Shown here one piece after another: positions 62,143-64,000 of a DNA stretch of 64,000 bases. How positions within the stretch are numbered: the stretch's first letter is position 1; every line of letters begins with the position of its first letter. The stretch lies in assembly GCF_900141735.1 (NCBI RefSeq), contig NZ_FQYO01000008.1:1-64000 (forward strand). The letters are read 5' to 3'. Under the pieces are notes generated by a model. That model was not told where the DNA came from, searched no databases, and worked only from the letters and a program-made list of their open reading frames with translations. A program made the position numbers and the translations under genes. This stretch comes from Wenxinia saemankumensis (GTDB taxonomy: Bacteria; Pseudomonadota; Alphaproteobacteria; Rhodobacterales; Rhodobacteraceae).

Positions 62143-64000
62143 TCAGTCCGGCTCCATGGCCGCAGCAGGGGGCGCAGCGATGGCGCCCCGCGCCAGGAAC
62201 CGCCACACCGCGTCGATCACGGCGCCGTCCTCGGTCGGCTTGGTCAGTATCCGGAGGTCGGCGAGGCCGTGGCCCTCGATCCCGCCCGTCGTGTCGCCGG
62301 TAACGAGGATGGCCGGGATCGTCGTTCCCGTTCTCCGCCGGGCCTCGCAGATGACGTCCAGCCCGGTCTCGGCCGCGCCGAGATGCATGTCCGTGATCAG
62401 GACGTCGGGCACCTGCCGCTGCAGGGCCAGGTAGGCCTGCGCCGGCGAGGCGGCCGTCACGACGTTCAGCCCCGGCTCCAGAGCCAGCAACGCTTCCGTC
62501 GATTCCAGCACCGACGGCTCGTCGTCGACGAGGAGGACGGTGCCCCCGGCGGCCTCCAACGGTGCGGCCTGCGCCGTGGCGGACGGGGGCGCGACCGCCG
62601 CGTCGCTCGCCTCCACGCTCAGCGTGAAGGTCGTCCCGACGCCGGGCTCGGACGCGACATCGATTCCGATCTCGAGCATCGCGGCGATGCGCCGGACGAT
62701 GGCCAGTCCCAGGCCCAGCCCCCGCTCGCCCCGACCACTCTCGATTCTGTAGAATTCGTCGAAGACCTGCGGGAGGTCGGCGGCCGATATCCCGCGCCCG
62801 GTATCCGCGATACCGATCACCACGCGACCGTCCTGCCGGACGATCGTCACCGTGACCGAACCGGCATCGGTGTAGCGGACGGCGTTGACGATGAGGTTCT
62901 GCAGCAGCTGGCGCAGCAGGTCGTCGTCCGAGCGGACGGCGAGATCCTCGCCTTCGATCCTCAGGATCAGGCCCTTGTCGCCGGCCTCCGCCAGCAATTC
63001 GTCGCAGACGCCCTCGACGATCGGCCTGAGCCTGACCGGCCGGATTCGGGGGACCACGCCGTCGCTGTCGAGCTTGGAGATGTCCAGCAGCGAATTCAGC
63101 AGCGAGCGCATGCTGGAGATCGACGCCCGCTGCATCTCGAGCAGGCGCCGCGCCTGGGGCTCGCCGACCATCCGCATCAGCGCCTGTGTCGATTGGCTGA
63201 GCGAGTGCAGGGGTTGACGCAGGTCGTGGCTCGCGGTCGCCAGGAACCGGGATTTGGCGCGCAGCGCGGCATCCGAAACCCGCTTGGCCTCCTGCGCCTC
63301 GTGGACGGCACGGCGGATCCGCCCGACATCGCGGATGGCGGCGATCACGAGGTTGCCCTCCGCCCCAGCGACCGGGCTGAGAGAGATCTCGACGGGAACT
63401 TCCCTGCCGTCGCGGGTCACGGCGGCGAGGTCGAGCTTCTGCCCCATCGACCGCACCTTCGGATGCCCGAGGTAGCCCTCGCGGTTCGCGCGGTGGATGC
63501 CGCGCAGTCTGGGCGGAACGAGCGTCTCCACCGACACCCCGATCAGCTCCGTCGCCGCATAGCCGAAGAATCTGAGGGCCTGGGCGTTCGCCAGGACGAT
63601 GCCCCCCGCCGCGTCGACGAGGATCATGGGATCCGGGGCGTTCTCGATCAGGGCGCGGAAACGGGCCTCGCTCTGCCGCAGCTTCCGCTCGATCTCGTGC
63701 CGCTGCGTGATGTCGAAGAACGTGAGGACGACCCCCGCGACCCGGCCGTCCTGCGTGCGGTATGGCAGGATGCGGCGAAGGTGCCAGACGCCCTCCGCCG
63801 TGACGACCTCGCGCTCGCGAGTTTCCTCCGTGGCCTGAACGCGCCGGATGTCCTGCAGGAGGTCCGGATCCTCGAACTTCCGGAGGATGTCCGTCAGCCG
63901 GCGGCCGACATCGGATGGAACCAGGTCGAAGAGCGCCCGTGTGGCGGGGGTGAAACGGCCGATCCGCTGTTCGCCGTCCAGAACGATCGCCGCGATTCCC
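62143..64000 (-). CDS. Hybrid sensor histidine kinase with PAS, HisKA, HATPase and receiver domains (5' end outside window)
   Basis: The frame is open to the last base of the window, so the N-terminus is missing; about 618 residues are visible. From the N-terminal side: a PAS-like domain with GRFTPATRALFDLVPSDVG, a form typical of CheB/CheR-fusion kinases, a second PAS domain (FRALIENAPDPMILVD), a HisKA motif FLATASHDLRQPLHSL, the ATPase domain with LIVNAVRYTD and GLGLAIVRRI, and a receiver LLVDDEP...VLITDMHLG. A full protein of the CheB-CheR-PAS-kinase type is likely, but the upstream part is not visible. Confidence 0.88.
   Translation of the reverse strand, partial: GIAAIVLDGEQRIGRFTPATRALFDLVPSDVGRRLTDILRKFEDPDLLQDIRRVQATEETREREVVTAEGVWHLRRILPYRTQDGRVAGVVLTFFDITQRHEIERKLRQSEARFRALIENAPDPMILVDAAGGIVLANAQALRFFGYAATELIGVSVETLVPPRLRGIHRANREGYLGHPKVRSMGQKLDLAAVTRDGREVPVEISLSPVAGAEGNLVIAAIRDVGRIRRAVHEAQEAKRVSDAALRAKSRFLATASHDLRQPLHSLSQSTQALMRMVGEPQARRLLEMQRASISSMRSLLNSLLDISKLDSDGVVPRIRPVRLRPIVEGVCDELLAEAGDKGLILRIEGEDLAVRSDDDLLRQLLQNLIVNAVRYTDAGSVTVTIVRQDGRVVIGIADTGRGISAADLPQVFDEFYRIESGRGERGLGLGLAIVRRIAAMLEIGIDVASEPGVGTTFTLSVEASDAAVAPPSATAQAAPLEAAGGTVLLVDDEPSVLESTEALLALEPGLNVVTAASPAQAYLALQRQVPDVLITDMHLGAAETGLDVICEARRRTGTTIPAILVTGDTTGGIEGHGLADLRILTKPTEDGAVIDAVWRFLARGAIAAPPAAAMEPD

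Overview
This is a very GC-rich window in which nearly every gene has strong third-position GC bias. The organism is most likely an alphaproteobacterium of the Rhodobacterales (Paracoccaceae/Roseobacteraceae). That rests on the Zur/ZnuABC layout, the LacI-controlled sugar-type ABC operons, the EnvZ-like kinase, an ExoF/ExoP-type exopolysaccharide locus and the habit of ATGA-type stop/start overlaps. It is an inference from gene content; no rRNA marker is present.

Layout. (1) 1-9.5 kb: the end of an EamA-type permease, then a LacI regulator and an aldo/keto reductase (minus) diverging from a plus-strand operon: two sugar-type permeases, ATPase, binding protein, a VOC protein, a TIM-barrel isomerase, a YjlB-like cupin and a second VOC protein. 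A perfect 16-bp palindrome sits in the divergent promoter. (2) 9.8-13.1 kb: a zinc uptake module, znuA (minus) facing zur-znuC-znuB (plus) across a Zur-type inverted repeat. (3) 13.4-16.1 kb: tRNA-Asn, an MBL-fold hydrolase, an EnvZ-like histidine kinase and a CAT-anticodon tRNA.

(4) 16.2-33.5 kb: a large, unusual accessory catabolic locus. Sixteen minus-strand genes in tight succession encode a sugar-type ABC transporter, a SnoaL/NTF2 protein, a HisD-like dehydrogenase, an SDR, a LacI regulator, a two-domain SnoaL protein, a bicupin, an unknown protein, a MetE-like methyltransferase, an alpha/beta hydrolase, an RraA-like protein, a 47-residue AtzG-like protein and an AtzE-like amidase. Two further two-domain SnoaL genes diverge on the plus strand. 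Two related LacI-type operators, at 31097 and 32233, tie the two arms together. I know of no described pathway with this combination, and it is my main candidate for an undescribed system.

(5) 33.7-62 kb: a Wzx/Wzy-type exopolysaccharide locus. It contains a polyprenyl-phosphate sugar transferase, UDP-xylose synthase, glycosyltransferases (one a tandem two-domain fusion), flippase, polymerase, ExoF-like export protein and ExoP/Wzc-like copolymerase. It also has nucleotide-sugar modification genes (WbpB/E/D-like set, DegT aminotransferases, epimerases), acyltransferases, a FkbM methyltransferase, a secreted beta-helix protein and an orphan LuxR regulator with a degenerate receiver. (6) 62.1-64 kb: the C-terminal part of a PAS/histidine kinase/receiver hybrid, probably of the CheB/CheR-fusion type, truncated by the window edge.
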